The notes: a model not told the origin generated them from the letters alone. A stretch of DNA of 19,853 nt from Planctomycetes bacterium SM23_32 (GCA_001303885.1 LJUE01000060.1:1-19853); one strand, 5' to 3'. Positions 6,751 to 14,991 are shown, counted from the first letter of the stretch. Numbers and translations are program-made.

Positions 6751-9402
6751 ATGAGGACGGACGAGATTCGCAGGCGTTTCCTGGAGTTCTTCCGGGCGCT
6801 GGACCACCGCATCTGCCCCCCCGATGCGCTGGTGCCGGCCTCCGACCCCTCGCTGCTATTCACGGGGGCGGGGATGAACCAGTTCAAGGACGAGTTCTAC
6901 GGGCGGGGCGACAGGTCCCTGAAGCGGGCGGCTACCTGCCAGAAGTGCCTGCGCACCGGCGACATCGAGAAGGTCGGCCAGACGGCCTACCACCACACGT
7001 TCTTCGAGATGCTCGGCAACTTCTCCTTCGGCGACTACTTCAAGCGGGAGGCCATCGAGTGGGCATGGCAGTTCCTGCGGCAGGAGATGGGCGTGCCCGT
7101 CGAGAAGATGGCCGTCAGCATCTACGAGGCCGACCAGGAGGCCGCCGAGATATGGCGCGACGTGGTGGGCGTGCCCGATGAGAAGGTCTTCCGGTTCGGC
7201 GAGGGGGAGAACTTCTGGCCGCCCAACGCCCGCACACAGGGGCCCAATGGGCCCTGCGGGCCGTGCAGCGAGATCTTCTACGACTCCGGCGGGGGCTGCG
7301 GCCGGCCCGGTTGCGATCCTTCCTGCGACTGCGGCCGCTACGTGGAGGTCTGGAACCTCGTCTTCCAGCAGTACGACCGCCAGGAGGACGCCACGCTCGC
7401 CCCGCTCCCCATGCAGAACATAGACACGGGCATGGGCCTGGAGCGGATGGCTGCCGTGATGCAGGGCGTGGACAGCAACTTCGAGACCGACGTCTTCTGG
7501 CCGCTGATGGAGGCGCTCTACGAGGTCTGCGGGCGGCGGCCGGCGCCGGGCGACCCGGCCATCTCCTACCTGCGTCGCATCGCCGACCACGCCCGCGCCG
7601 TCGTCTTCTGCATCGCCGCCGGCGTCACCCCCAGCAATGAGGAGCGCGGCTACGTGGTGCGGCGCCTGCTGAGGCGGGCTGTCCGCGACGCCGACCAGGT
7701 CGGCGTCAAGGAGCCCTTCATGACCCGGCTCGTCGAGCCCGTCATCGAGGCATTCGCCGACCCCTACCCCGAGCTAGCCGAAGCCCGCGCCCACCTGGAG
7801 ACCGTCATCGGCGAGGAGGAGAAGGCCTTCCAGAAGACCGTCCAGCGCGGCTCCAACCTGCTGGCCCAGCACGTCGCCGCCCTGAAACGCCAGCGGGCCA
7901 CCGTGCTGCGGGGCAGGGAGGTCTTCGACCTCTACCAGACCTACGGCTTCCCGCTCGAGATGACCGAGTCCATCCTGGAGGACGAGGGGATGCAGGTGGA
8001 CATGCAGGGCTTCCTGCGCGAGATGGAGGCCCACCAGCAGCTCTCGCGCAGCGGCGCCGCCTTCGATGAGGCCGTCTTCGCGACCGGCCCACTCGCCAGG
8101 CTCCAGGAGCAGCACGCCCCGACCGCGTTCACCGGCTACGCCACGCTCGAAAGCGTCGGCGAGCTGATCGGCATCATCCGCGACGACCAGCTCACCAAAT
8201 CCGCCGAAGAGGGGCAGCGGGTCGCCCTCGTGCTGGACCGCACGCCGGCCTACGCCGAGTCGGGCGGCCAGGTGGGCGACCGGGGCGTCATCGCGGCCGA
8301 CGTCGGGGAGGCGGCCGAGTTCGACTTCGAGGAGGTGCGCCGCGAGAAGGGCTTCAGCCTCCACGTGGGCCGCGTGAGCCGGGGCAGCTTCAGCGCGGGC
8401 GACCGCGTCGTCTGCCGGGTGGACAAGGAGCTGCGCATGGCCACCGCCCGCAACCACACGGCCACGCACCTGCTGCACTGGGCGCTGCGGCGGGTGCTGG
8501 GCGAGCACGCCAAACAGAGCGGCTCCCACGTCTCGCCCGAACGGCTCCGGTTCGACTTCGCCAACCCCACCGAACTCGGCGCCGACCGGCTGCGCCAGAT
8601 CGAGGACCTGGTCAACCGCAAGATACTCGACGACGAGCCGGCCGTGGCCACGCGCATGAGCCTCAGCGAGGCGCGCGAGGCCGGCGCCATCGCCCTGTTC
8701 GGGGAGACCTACGGCGACATCGTGCGCGTGCTCAGCATCGGCGACTTCAGCCGCGAACTCTGCGCCGGCACCCACTGCGAGCGCACCGGCCAGATCGGCC
8801 TGTTCCGCATCACCCACGAGAGCAGCGTGGCCGGCGGCGTGCGCCGCATCGAAGCCGTCACCGGCACCAGCGTCCTGGAGCGGCTGCGCCGGCGCGAGGA
8901 CCAGGTCGCCCGGCTCTGCCAGACCCTCAGCACCCAGGACGACAACCTGCTGCGCCGCGCCGAGGACCTGCTGGGCGAGATACGCTCCCTCCAGAAGCAG
9001 CTCCAGCAGGAGCGCGAACGCGCCGCCCGCAGCGCCGCCTCCGGCAGCCTGCTGGACCGCGCCGAGCAGGTCGGCGGCGTCCGCGCCGTCATCGCCCGCA
9101 TGTCGGGCGGGCCAGCGGCCTTGAGGAGCGCCGCCGACGTGCTGCGCCGCGACAACGAGGGCCTCGTCTGCCTGCTCGCCAGCACCGAGGGCGACAAGGT
9201 GGCGCTCGTAGTGGGCGTCTCGGCCGACCTGGTCCGGCAGGGCGTCAGCGCCCGCAAGCTGGCCGGCGAGGCGGCAGCCGTCGTGGGCGGCGGAGGCGGC
9301 GGCCGCGACGACCTGGCCCAGGCCGGCGGCCCGGAGGTGGAGCGGCTCGATGAGGCCTTTGACCGGGTCCGCGCCGTGCTGCGCGAGCGGGGCGAGCCCT
9401 GA
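6751..9402 (+). CDS. alaS: alanine--tRNA ligase
   Basis: Charges tRNA-Ala with alanine in the cytoplasm; 883 aa, normal for bacterial AlaRS. The N-terminus (RRRFLEFFRALDHRI, LFTGAGMNQFKDEFYG) is the class II aminoacylation domain, with the MGLERMAAVMQG motif. A Cys-rich insert CGRPGCDPSCDCGR at about residues 186-202 resembles the one in many non-enteric AlaRS. The editing domain carries the zinc ligands His569 and His573 (HTATH) and Cys671 and His675 (CAGTHC). A coiled coil (about 725-770) leads to the C-Ala domain with GGGGGGRDDLAQAGG. The start matches the family N-terminus, though the ribosome-binding site is weak. Monocistronic by context. No anomalies were seen in the key residues checked. 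Confidence 0.98.
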   Translation: MRTDEIRRRFLEFFRALDHRICPPDALVPASDPSLLFTGAGMNQFKDEFYGRGDRSLKRAATCQKCLRTGDIEKVGQTAYHHTFFEMLGNFSFGDYFKREAIEWAWQFLRQEMGVPVEKMAVSIYEADQEAAEIWRDVVGVPDEKVFRFGEGENFWPPNARTQGPNGPCGPCSEIFYDSGGGCGRPGCDPSCDCGRYVEVWNLVFQQYDRQEDATLAPLPMQNIDTGMGLERMAAVMQGVDSNFETDVFWPLMEALYEVCGRRPAPGDPAISYLRRIADHARAVVFCIAAGVTPSNEERGYVVRRLLRRAVRDADQVGVKEPFMTRLVEPVIEAFADPYPELAEARAHLETVIGEEEKAFQKTVQRGSNLLAQHVAALKRQRATVLRGREVFDLYQTYGFPLEMTESILEDEGMQVDMQGFLREMEAHQQLSRSGAAFDEAVFATGPLARLQEQHAPTAFTGYATLESVGELIGIIRDDQLTKSAEEGQRVALVLDRTPAYAESGGQVGDRGVIAADVGEAAEFDFEEVRREKGFSLHVGRVSRGSFSAGDRVVCRVDKELRMATARNHTATHLLHWALRRVLGEHAKQSGSHVSPERLRFDFANPTELGADRLRQIEDLVNRKILDDEPAVATRMSLSEAREAGAIALFGETYGDIVRVLSIGDFSRELCAGTHCERTGQIGLFRITHESSVAGGVRRIEAVTGTSVLERLRRREDQVARLCQTLSTQDDNLLRRAEDLLGEIRSLQKQLQQERERAARSAASGSLLDRAEQVGGVRAVIARMSGGPAALRSAADVLRRDNEGLVCLLASTEGDKVALVVGVSADLVRQGVSARKLAGEAAAVVGGGGGGRDDLAQAGGPEVERLDEAFDRVRAVLRERGEP

Positions 9403-9448
9403 GCCGGACCCCTGACGGCGCCCGGCGCGTGGAACGCTTGACACCCCC

Positions 9449-9476
9449 CCTGGTTCGATTCCGGCTCCACCCACCA
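9449..9476 (+). other. 3' end of a tRNA gene (T-arm, acceptor strand, CCA) without a 5' half
   Basis: TTCGATT (9454-9460) is a T-loop, flanked by CTGG/CCGG-type stem strands. It is followed by TCCACCC (9466-9472), discriminator A and an encoded CCA (9474-9476). A full tRNA would start near 9398, but no GGGTGGA acceptor strand, D-arm or anticodon arm can be built there; that sequence is the alaS 3' end and spacer. It looks like a tRNA 3' fragment such as is left at attachment sites or deletion junctions. The amino-acid identity cannot be told. Confidence 0.5.
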
Positions 9477-9479
9477 CTT

Positions 9480-9851
9480 CTACGTACGGGGTCGGACTGA
9501 GTGGCCCGCCGGGAACGTGCGGCGGATGCGGGCGCGTTCGCCGAGGCGGACCTGGAGGCGCGCCAGACGCCGGCCGATCTGGGCCAGCTCAGGCCGTGAC
9601 GCCACCAGGTCGTGCCACTCGCCCGGGTCGGCCTCAAGGTCGAAGGCACGGCACTCGCCCGTGGCGCAGTCCACCATCAGCTTGAAGCGGCGGCCCTGGA
9701 ACGAGACGCGCCGCCCGTGCCGCCACAGCCGGCTCCAGTCGAGCGACGACACGGTGCCGCGCGGGCTGTAGAACGACTCCGCAACGTAGAGCCGCTCGTC
9801 CCGCTCCCCTTCCGCCGTCCCGCGCGCACCTCTTGCAATCGCCGTGAGCAT
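9480..9851 (-). pseudogene. C-terminal remnant of a sulfatase
   Basis: The frame encodes up to 123 residues, and the middle part resembles the C-terminal end of type I sulfatases. RRFKLMVDCATGECRAFDLE followed by ADPGEWHDL and RPELAQIGRRLARL corresponds to the usual pattern of K-(L/I) ... L-(Y/F)-DLE-DPGE-x-x-(N/D)L ... PE ... L. The catalytic N-terminal domain with the Cys/Ser-x-Pro-x-Arg formylglycine motif is absent: upstream the frame closes near 9915 and the FHA gene begins. Its apparent ATG overlaps the promoter of the FHA gene on the other strand. It most likely is a relic of a larger gene cut off by rearrangement, next to the tRNA fragment. A free-standing small protein is less likely. 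Confidence 0.5.
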
Positions 9852-9861
9852 GGTGTAGATT
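9833..9861 (+). promoter_or_regulatory. promoter of the FHA-kinase operon
   Basis: TTGCAA (9833-9838), 17-bp spacer, TAGATT (9856-9861). Each hexamer matches consensus at 4 of 6. The predicted start near 9868 excludes the in-frame ATG at 9866 and supports the ATG at 9929. Confidence 0.5.
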
Positions 9862-9928
9862 CGGGATGCTCGCCGAGCCGCACGGCAGGCCTTATGAGCC
9901 TTTCGGCAATGGGGTTACGACTGACGGC

Positions 9929-10951
9929 ATGGCTGAGGCGACAACAACACAGGGGCCCCTTTTCTACGTTGAGGTCAGGGGAGAGGAACTTGCGGGCCGC
10001 CAGTACGACGTAGACGCCGACGGCCTGCTGGTCGGCCGTTCATCCTCCTGCGACGTGATCCTGCAGGACCGCGAGGTCTCCCGTCGCCACTGCTATTTCT
10101 ACCCGGACGGGCCGTTCTGCTACGTGAAGGACCTGGGCTCCAAGAACGGCATCTTCGTCAACGGCCGCACAGAAAGGCAGCTCCGGCTCCAGGACGGAGC
10201 CGTGGTGGACGTGGGCTCGACCCGGTTCGTGTTTCACATTGAAGGGGCGCCGCCGGAGTCGGCCGAGCGCCCCGACCCGTATGCCGGCCTCGAGGAGGCA
10301 TCGCGCCGTCACGCGCCGACCACGCCCGTGCGCCATCCGCTGGCCCTCTCGAGCCTGGTGTTCGGACTGCTCGCCTGCCTGCACTGGGCGTTCGGGCTGG
10401 GGGCCGTTGTGCTGGCGCTGCTGGCTCTCTACGAGATGCGCGGCCAGAGGGACGCCATGGGCATGGGGCTGGTCAGGGGCGGGCTGATCGTGGGCCTGGT
10501 GGGCGCCGCGCTGAACGGCTGGTTTGCAGCGGCCGCTCCGGGCTTGAGGGCCGACCGTGAGCAGGCGGCGAGGCTTGCCTGCCGCGACAACTTGAGGCGC
10601 GTGGCGGCGGCGCTTGAGAGCTATGCCCAGGCTCACGGCGGCACGCGGCCCCCCGGCCTGGGCGACCTCGTGGCGGCCGGACTGCTTGAGCCGGGCCACA
10701 TCAACTGCCCCGGCTGTCGGCTGGAGGGGGCCGCGTCGTGCCCCTACGTCTACCTGGGCGGGGAGCGCGAGTTGTCCGGGCTTGCCCTCGGCATCCTGGC
10801 CTGCGACAGCGGCCTGGAGAACCACCGAGGGCAGGGAGGCTGGGTTCTGCGTGGCAACGGCCAGCTGGAATGGCTGCTGCCCGGTCAGCTCGCCCAACTG
10901 CTGGAGCAGTTGGCGGAAGCCGACCGCGCCTTTGCGGGGGCAGAGCCATGA
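9929..10951 (+). CDS. FHA-domain membrane protein with C-terminal prepilin-like domain
   Basis: Protein of 340 aa. Residues about 10-100 are a forkhead-associated phosphothreonine-binding domain with all signature residues: Gly36-Arg37 (LLVGRSS), Ser51 and His54 (SRRH), Asn73-Gly74 (SKNG) and FVNGR. Residues about 137-205 form hydrophobic segments resembling the DUF4190 three-helix membrane unit. Residues about 215-340 (CRDNLRRVAAALESYAQAHG, then INCPGC, then NHRGQGGWVLRGNGQLEWL) resemble the soluble part of planctomycete-type prepilin-like (H-X9-DG) proteins. With FHA inside and three helices, the C-terminal part would face outward (inference). An earlier ATG at 9866 was rejected because it precedes the predicted transcription start. 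The stop overlaps the kinase ATG as ATGA, so the two are co-translated. Confidence 0.85.
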   Translation: MAEATTTQGPLFYVEVRGEELAGRQYDVDADGLLVGRSSSCDVILQDREVSRRHCYFYPDGPFCYVKDLGSKNGIFVNGRTERQLRLQDGAVVDVGSTRFVFHIEGAPPESAERPDPYAGLEEASRRHAPTTPVRHPLALSSLVFGLLACLHWAFGLGAVVLALLALYEMRGQRDAMGMGLVRGGLIVGLVGAALNGWFAAAAPGLRADREQAARLACRDNLRRVAAALESYAQAHGGTRPPGLGDLVAAGLLEPGHINCPGCRLEGAASCPYVYLGGERELSGLALGILACDSGLENHRGQGGWVLRGNGQLEWLLPGQLAQLLEQLAEADRAFAGAEP

Positions 10952-12480
10952 GCCGCCTCGGGGCCTCCACCAGCATGCGGCTGGCCGTTGGCTTGCTGCT
11001 GGTGCTGGGCGTGTTCGGGGCTGCCCTGCTCGTGGCGCTTTACAACCTGGAGAAGGTGAAGAACGCCAGCGAGCAGATCCGCATCCGGCAGGAGATCCGC
11101 CGCGACGCCTCCGGCATCGGCCAGCTCGCCCAGCAGCTCATCGAGCGCCAGCGCGAGTTCGTCGAAGCGCCGGGCGTGGACTGGCAGAAGCTGACCGAGT
11201 TCCAGGAGCTCTATCAGCGCATGGAGCAGTCCCTCGGCTTGATCCTGTCGCGCCCCGTGGAGGAGCCCGAGCGCGGCTACCTCGAGGAGCTGCGCGCCGC
11301 GGCCACACGGCTGCGCACCATCTTCCTGGACCGGATCGTCATCGCCAAGATGCAGTCCGACATGGGCGTGGTGCCCACCATCAGCCTGGAGGAGCTGGAG
11401 GCAGAGAGCCGCAACGTCCTGGAGGAGATAAGTGACCTGAACGAGCGCGTCTCCTACGCCTTCGAGATACGCACGCTCGACGCCGAGCTCTACGCCCGCA
11501 GCGCCTGGAACCTGAACGTGGCGCTCTCCAAGGTCATCTTCCCGCTGGCCCTGCTGATCTGCCTGCTGGTCATCTACTACACGCACCGCTCCATCGTCAG
11601 ACCCGTCGGCGCACTGCTGGAAGGGACCAAGGCCCTCGCATCGGGCAACCTGCACACGGACATCTCGGTAAGCGGCGCCGGGGAGTTCGCCGAGCTGGCC
11701 AGCAGCTTCAACCAGATGGCCCGCGCGCTCGAAGCCAACCAGAAGCAGCTCGTCGAGGCCGAGAAGATGGCCAGCGTCGGCCGGCTCGCCGCCGGCGTTG
11801 CCCACGAGATCAACAACCCCATCGCCGTCATCCTCGGCTACACGAAGATGCTGGCCGCCGAGACGCCGGAAGACAGCCCGCAGAGGGAGCAGTTCATGAC
11901 CATGGCGGACGAGGCGCAGCAGTGCAAACACATCGTGGACGGGTTGCTGGACCTCTCCCGACCCTCCGACCCGACCGAGGGCGAGGTCATCAACCCCAAC
12001 GATGTGGTCGCCGAAGTCCTCAACACGGTCCACGCCCTCCAGATCACCGACCAGGCCCACATCGAGGACTCCGTCATTGACCGGCCCCTCCCGCTCACCA
12101 TCAGCCGCAGCCGCCTGCGCCAGCTCGCCCTGAACATCGTGCGCAACGCGCTGGAGGCACTGCACGGGAGGGACGACGGGCGCCTGGCCATCGAAGGCTA
12201 CGTCCGGCCGCGGGCCAAGATCCAGCAGGGCGCGCTCCGCGACGTGAAGGAGCAGGGGCGCTCGTTCCTGATCCTGGTCTTCTCCGACAACGGCCCGGGC
12301 ATACCCGAAAGCAGCCTGGAGCGGCTCTTCGAGCCCTTCTTCACCACCAAGGCCGACGGGACGGGCCTGGGGCTGGCCATTTCCTACAACATCGCCCGGG
12401 CGCACGGCGGCTTCATCGTCGTCGAGTCCGGTCTGGGGGAAGGAACGACGTTCACCGTGGGCCTGCCCCTGAGCGAATAG
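10948..12480 (+). CDS. membrane sensor histidine kinase (HAMP-HisKA-HATPase)
   Basis: Sensor kinase of 510 aa. TM1 (about 11-32), an extracytoplasmic helical sensor region (about 33-195) resembling four-helix-bundle sensors, TM2 (about 196-216), HAMP (about 216-268), then HisKA with the phospho-acceptor His286 in AAGVAHEINNPIAVILGY. The ATPase domain has an N box with Asn396/Asn400 (NIVRNALEA), a G1 box from Asp447 (DNGPGIP), an F box (FEPFFTTK) and a G2 box at 471-476 (GTGLGL). All catalytic motifs are intact. The ATG overlaps the FHA gene stop; longer in-frame starts inside the FHA gene were rejected because MSRLGASTSMRLAVGLLLVL gives a proper N-terminus. No response regulator is adjacent, so its partner must be encoded elsewhere. 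Confidence 0.95.
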   Translation: MSRLGASTSMRLAVGLLLVLGVFGAALLVALYNLEKVKNASEQIRIRQEIRRDASGIGQLAQQLIERQREFVEAPGVDWQKLTEFQELYQRMEQSLGLILSRPVEEPERGYLEELRAAATRLRTIFLDRIVIAKMQSDMGVVPTISLEELEAESRNVLEEISDLNERVSYAFEIRTLDAELYARSAWNLNVALSKVIFPLALLICLLVIYYTHRSIVRPVGALLEGTKALASGNLHTDISVSGAGEFAELASSFNQMARALEANQKQLVEAEKMASVGRLAAGVAHEINNPIAVILGYTKMLAAETPEDSPQREQFMTMADEAQQCKHIVDGLLDLSRPSDPTEGEVINPNDVVAEVLNTVHALQITDQAHIEDSVIDRPLPLTISRSRLRQLALNIVRNALEALHGRDDGRLAIEGYVRPRAKIQQGALRDVKEQGRSFLILVFSDNGPGIPESSLERLFEPFFTTKADGTGLGLAISYNIARAHGGFIVVESGLGEGTTFTVGLPLSE

Positions 12481-12482
12481 CG

Positions 12483-12534
12483 GGCTGCCGTCTCCCGTTG
12501 AGGCCGCCCGTTTGGCGCGCGGCAGCCGCCTCAA
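12483..12534. terminator. inverted repeats between convergent kinase and tsaC genes
   Basis: GGCTGCCG (12483-12490) pairs with CGGCAGCC (12520-12527), and TTGAGGC (12498-12504) pairs with GCCTCAA (12528-12534). The two are mutually exclusive stems. They occupy the 50-bp gap between convergent genes, where a two-way terminator is expected. No U tract is present, so function is uncertain. Confidence 0.3.
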
Positions 12535-13133
12535 CGCGAGGTGCGAAGCACGGCACGGATGCGCGCCTCGGACACGGCCCCCTCACGCAGGACCTCCGCC
12601 TCGTCGTCCAGCGCTCGCACCACCGTGGATGGCACGCCGAGCGGCGCCGAGCCGCCGTCCAGCACGGCGGCGATGCGGCCCTCGAAGACGGCCAGCACGT
12701 CCCGGGCGCTGCGGGCCGGTTCGCCTCCGCTCACGTTGGCGCTGGGGGCCGCCACGGCCGCGCCCACCAGCCGCAGCACGCGGCGGGTCAACTCGCAGTC
12801 GGGACACCTCAGCCCCACGTCCCCTCCCCTGCCGTCCCGAATGACCAGCGTGAGGGGGCCGGGCCAGAAGGCCTCCGCCAGCGCCCGCGCGGCGCGGCCC
12901 GGCACACCGGCCGCCAGGGCCTCCTCCGGCGAAGCAAAGAGCAGCGTGAACGGCTTGCCCGCCGGACGCTCCTTCAGCCGCGCCAGCCGGGCCACGGCCC
13001 GTGCGTCGTCCGCCCGAGCGCCCAGGCCGTAGACCGTCTCGGTCGGGAAGGCCACCACCAGCCCCCGGCACAGGAGAACGGCCGCGCGCGCCACGTGCTC
13101 AGGTGCGCCGCCGTCAAGCAGCTCGGTCGCCAC
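12531..13133 (-). CDS. tsaC: L-threonylcarbamoyladenylate synthase (TsaC/YrdC)
   Basis: Makes threonylcarbamoyl-AMP from threonine, bicarbonate and ATP for t6A37 modification of ANN-decoding tRNAs; cytoplasmic. With GTG at 13133 the product is 200 aa, the short TsaC/YrdC form without a Sua5 C-terminal domain. Motifs, numbered from that start: FPTETVYGLGA (29-39), KERPAGKP (54-61, the KxR...KP signature), FWPGPLTLVI, PSANVSG (130-136) and PSTVV (168-172). The GTG was chosen because TCGGAGGAA lies 8 nt upstream and the family N-terminus begins there. ATG at 13184 and TTG at 13211 are in frame but give a basic extension with poor ribosome-binding sites. It is convergent with the kinase gene and divergent from the Memo-AMMECR1 gene. 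Confidence 0.93.
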   Translation of the reverse strand: MATELLDGGAPEHVARAAVLLCRGLVVAFPTETVYGLGARADDARAVARLARLKERPAGKPFTLLFASPEEALAAGVPGRAARALAEAFWPGPLTLVIRDGRGGDVGLRCPDCELTRRVLRLVGAAVAAPSANVSGGEPARSARDVLAVFEGRIAAVLDGGSAPLGVPSTVVRALDDEAEVLREGAVSEARIRAVLRTSR

Positions 13134-13224
13134 GATAGGGTTCCTCCGAACCGCCGCCAGAGCCAGTGGCCTCCACCGCGTCATGCTATGCCGGCGGGGG
13201 CTGCCACGCAAGCCTCCGAGCGCT

Positions 13225-13253
13225 TTGCGGCCTGAGGGGGTTTCTGGTACCCT
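13225..13253 (+). promoter_or_regulatory. possible promoter of the Memo-AMMECR1 gene
   Basis: TTGCGG (13225-13230), 17-bp spacer, TACCCT (13248-13253). Each hexamer matches only 3 of 6 consensus bases, but the spacing and position fit the other promoters in this window. Confidence 0.3.
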
Positions 13254-13279
13254 GATGGCAGGAGGCCCAGGAGGACATC

Positions 13280-13306
13280 ATGCTGCGGGGTTGCCTGATC
13301 CGGTAA
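13280..13306 (+). CDS. possible 8-residue leader peptide MLRGCLIR
   Basis: ATG CTG CGG GGT TGC CTG ATC CGG TAA. It is preceded by AGGAGG (the best ribosome-binding site in this intergenic region) 5 nt upstream. It ends 26 nt before the ATG of the Memo-AMMECR1 gene and is in another frame. The downstream gene itself has only a weak, distant GGGAG. It could be a translated leader or could drive re-initiation; equally it may be chance. There is no repeated codon typical of attenuation. Confidence 0.3.
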   Translation: MLRGCLIR

Positions 13307-13332
13307 GCAAAGGGCCGGGAGCAAGCGCTGCC

Positions 13333-14979
13333 ATGGCATCGAGGCCGAAAAGCCCAAGGCTCCTCTACCTGGCGTGGCTGGCGGCCGTAGCGCTGGTCGC
13401 CTTCGCGCTAACGTCGCGCTGCGCCCGCGGCGACCTGGAGCTGACGCGACCCGCCGCAGCGGCCGGCACCTTCTACCCGGCGGCCGAGGGCGAGCTGCGC
13501 CGCGCCGTGGCGGGCTACCTGGACCAGGCCCGACCCGACGTCCCCTCCGAGTTGCGGGGCCAGCGTCCGCGCGCCCTGATCGTGCCGCACGCGGGCTACA
13601 CCTACAGCGCGCGGACGGCCGCCCAGTGCTACAAGCTGCTCCAGGGCGCCCCTCGCCCGTCGCCCGTGGTGCTGATGGGGCCGAGCCATTACACGCACAT
13701 GCTCGGCGCGTGCAGCGTGGCCGACTACACGGAGTACCGCACACCGCTGGGCACGCTGACGCTCGACGAGAACGCTTGCCGGAAGCTGGCCGAGCACGAG
13801 CCGTTTCACAGGACGCGCCTGCCCCATCAGCGGGAACACTGTCTGGAGGTCCAGCTGCCCTTCATCCAGGTGCTCTGGCCGGACGCGCCCCCGATCGTGC
13901 CGATTCTGGTCGGGCAACTGGACGCCGAGGAATCTCGCCGGGCTGCCGCTGCCCTCTCGCTCATCATGGACGAGGACGCCCTGCTGATCGTCAGCACGGA
14001 CTTCACGCACTACGGCGCCCGCTTCGGGTTCCGTCCGTTCGGCGCGGCGGACGGCGAGGAGCTGAGGGACCGCATCCGCGCCCTCGACATGGAGGGGGTC
14101 CGGCACATTGAGGCCAGGGACCCGGAGGCGTTTCGCGAGTACCTGGGCAGGACCGGCGCCACGATCTGCGGCCGGATGGCAGTGGGCATGGCCCTGGAGC
14201 TATTCTCGCGCTCCGCCTCCTGCCGGCCGGTCTTCCTGCAATGGGCCAATTCCGGCGCCGTGACCGGCCGGTACACGGACTGCGTCAGCTACGTCGCCAT
14301 GGCCGTCTACGCCCCGCCGGAGGCCCTGGAGGAGATCAGGGGCTCCCTGTCGCCGCAGCCCCTTGGGGCCGCGCCCCAGGCTTCCGACGCGGCCGGAGGG
14401 CCGCCGACGCTGGGCGCCGAACAGAAACGCGCCCTGCTGGCCCTGGCCCGTCGCAGCGTGGCCGAGGCGGCCGAGCGCCAGGCTCCGCAGGACGGCCCGC
14501 CCGACGAAATGGACCGCCTGCCCGAAGCCCTGCACGCCCGGTGCGGGGCCTTCGTCACGCTGAAGAGGGACGGAAGGCTGCGCGGTTGCATCGGCAGGAT
14601 CATGCCGGAGCAGCCCCTCTGCCGCTGCGTGTGGGACGTGGCCGCGCTGGCGGCGGTGCGCGACCGGCGGTTCGCACCGGTCAGCACGTCAGAGGTGGAC
14701 GCTCTCTCGATCGAGATAAGCGTTCTTGAGCCCCCGCTGAAGGTCGGCGACACCGAGGAGATCGAAGTCGGCCGCGACGGCCTGATCGTGAGCAAGGGCC
14801 GCCACAGCGGCATCCTGCTGCCCCAGGTGGCCACCGCCAACGGCTGGAACAGGGCGCAGTTCCTCGACAACACCTGCCTGAAGGCCGGCCTGCCCCGCGA
14901 CGCCTGGCGCAGCGGCGACGTGACCATCCTCCGGTTCACGGCCCAGGTCTTCGGGGAGCAGGAATCGGGCCTGCACTGA
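13333..14979 (+). CDS. Memo-AMMECR1 fusion (AmmeMemoRadiSam proteins B and A)
   Basis: Protein of 548 aa of unknown cellular function. Residues about 8-27 (LRLLYLAWLAAVALVAF region after KSPR) form a hydrophobic signal or anchor. Residues about 36-300 are a Memo-like domain with the conserved putative metal ligands: His86 (PHAGY), His119 (GPSHY), His226 (DFTHYG) and Cys279 (TICGR). After an Ala/Gly/Pro linker, residues about 360-540 are an AMMECR1 domain with the hallmark LRGCIG (416-421). The two are often separate genes next to a radical-SAM gene (AmrS); none is seen here. ATG at 13333 was chosen because it begins the basic-plus-hydrophobic N-terminus. ATG at 13255 would lie at the predicted transcription start, and the frame can extend to 13183. 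Ribosome-binding site weak. Confidence 0.93.
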   Translation: MASRPKSPRLLYLAWLAAVALVAFALTSRCARGDLELTRPAAAAGTFYPAAEGELRRAVAGYLDQARPDVPSELRGQRPRALIVPHAGYTYSARTAAQCYKLLQGAPRPSPVVLMGPSHYTHMLGACSVADYTEYRTPLGTLTLDENACRKLAEHEPFHRTRLPHQREHCLEVQLPFIQVLWPDAPPIVPILVGQLDAEESRRAAAALSLIMDEDALLIVSTDFTHYGARFGFRPFGAADGEELRDRIRALDMEGVRHIEARDPEAFREYLGRTGATICGRMAVGMALELFSRSASCRPVFLQWANSGAVTGRYTDCVSYVAMAVYAPPEALEEIRGSLSPQPLGAAPQASDAAGGPPTLGAEQKRALLALARRSVAEAAERQAPQDGPPDEMDRLPEALHARCGAFVTLKRDGRLRGCIGRIMPEQPLCRCVWDVAALAAVRDRRFAPVSTSEVDALSIEISVLEPPLKVGDTEEIEVGRDGLIVSKGRHSGILLPQVATANGWNRAQFLDNTCLKAGLPRDAWRSGDVTILRFTAQVFGEQESGLH

Positions 14980-14991
14980 GCCGCCCCGCCT

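Noticed and set aside
9398..9476. Complete tRNA gene
   Set aside because: No matching 5' acceptor strand, D-arm or anticodon arm upstream of the T-arm; only the 3' end is supported.
7774..9477. Minus-strand open frame of 567 codons
   Set aside because: Antisense shadow of alaS; Ala/Gly/Leu/His-rich, no recognisable domain. Its start is within the tRNA fragment.
10885..12534. Minus-strand open frame of 549 codons
   Set aside because: Antisense shadow of the histidine kinase, which has complete catalytic motifs on the plus strand.
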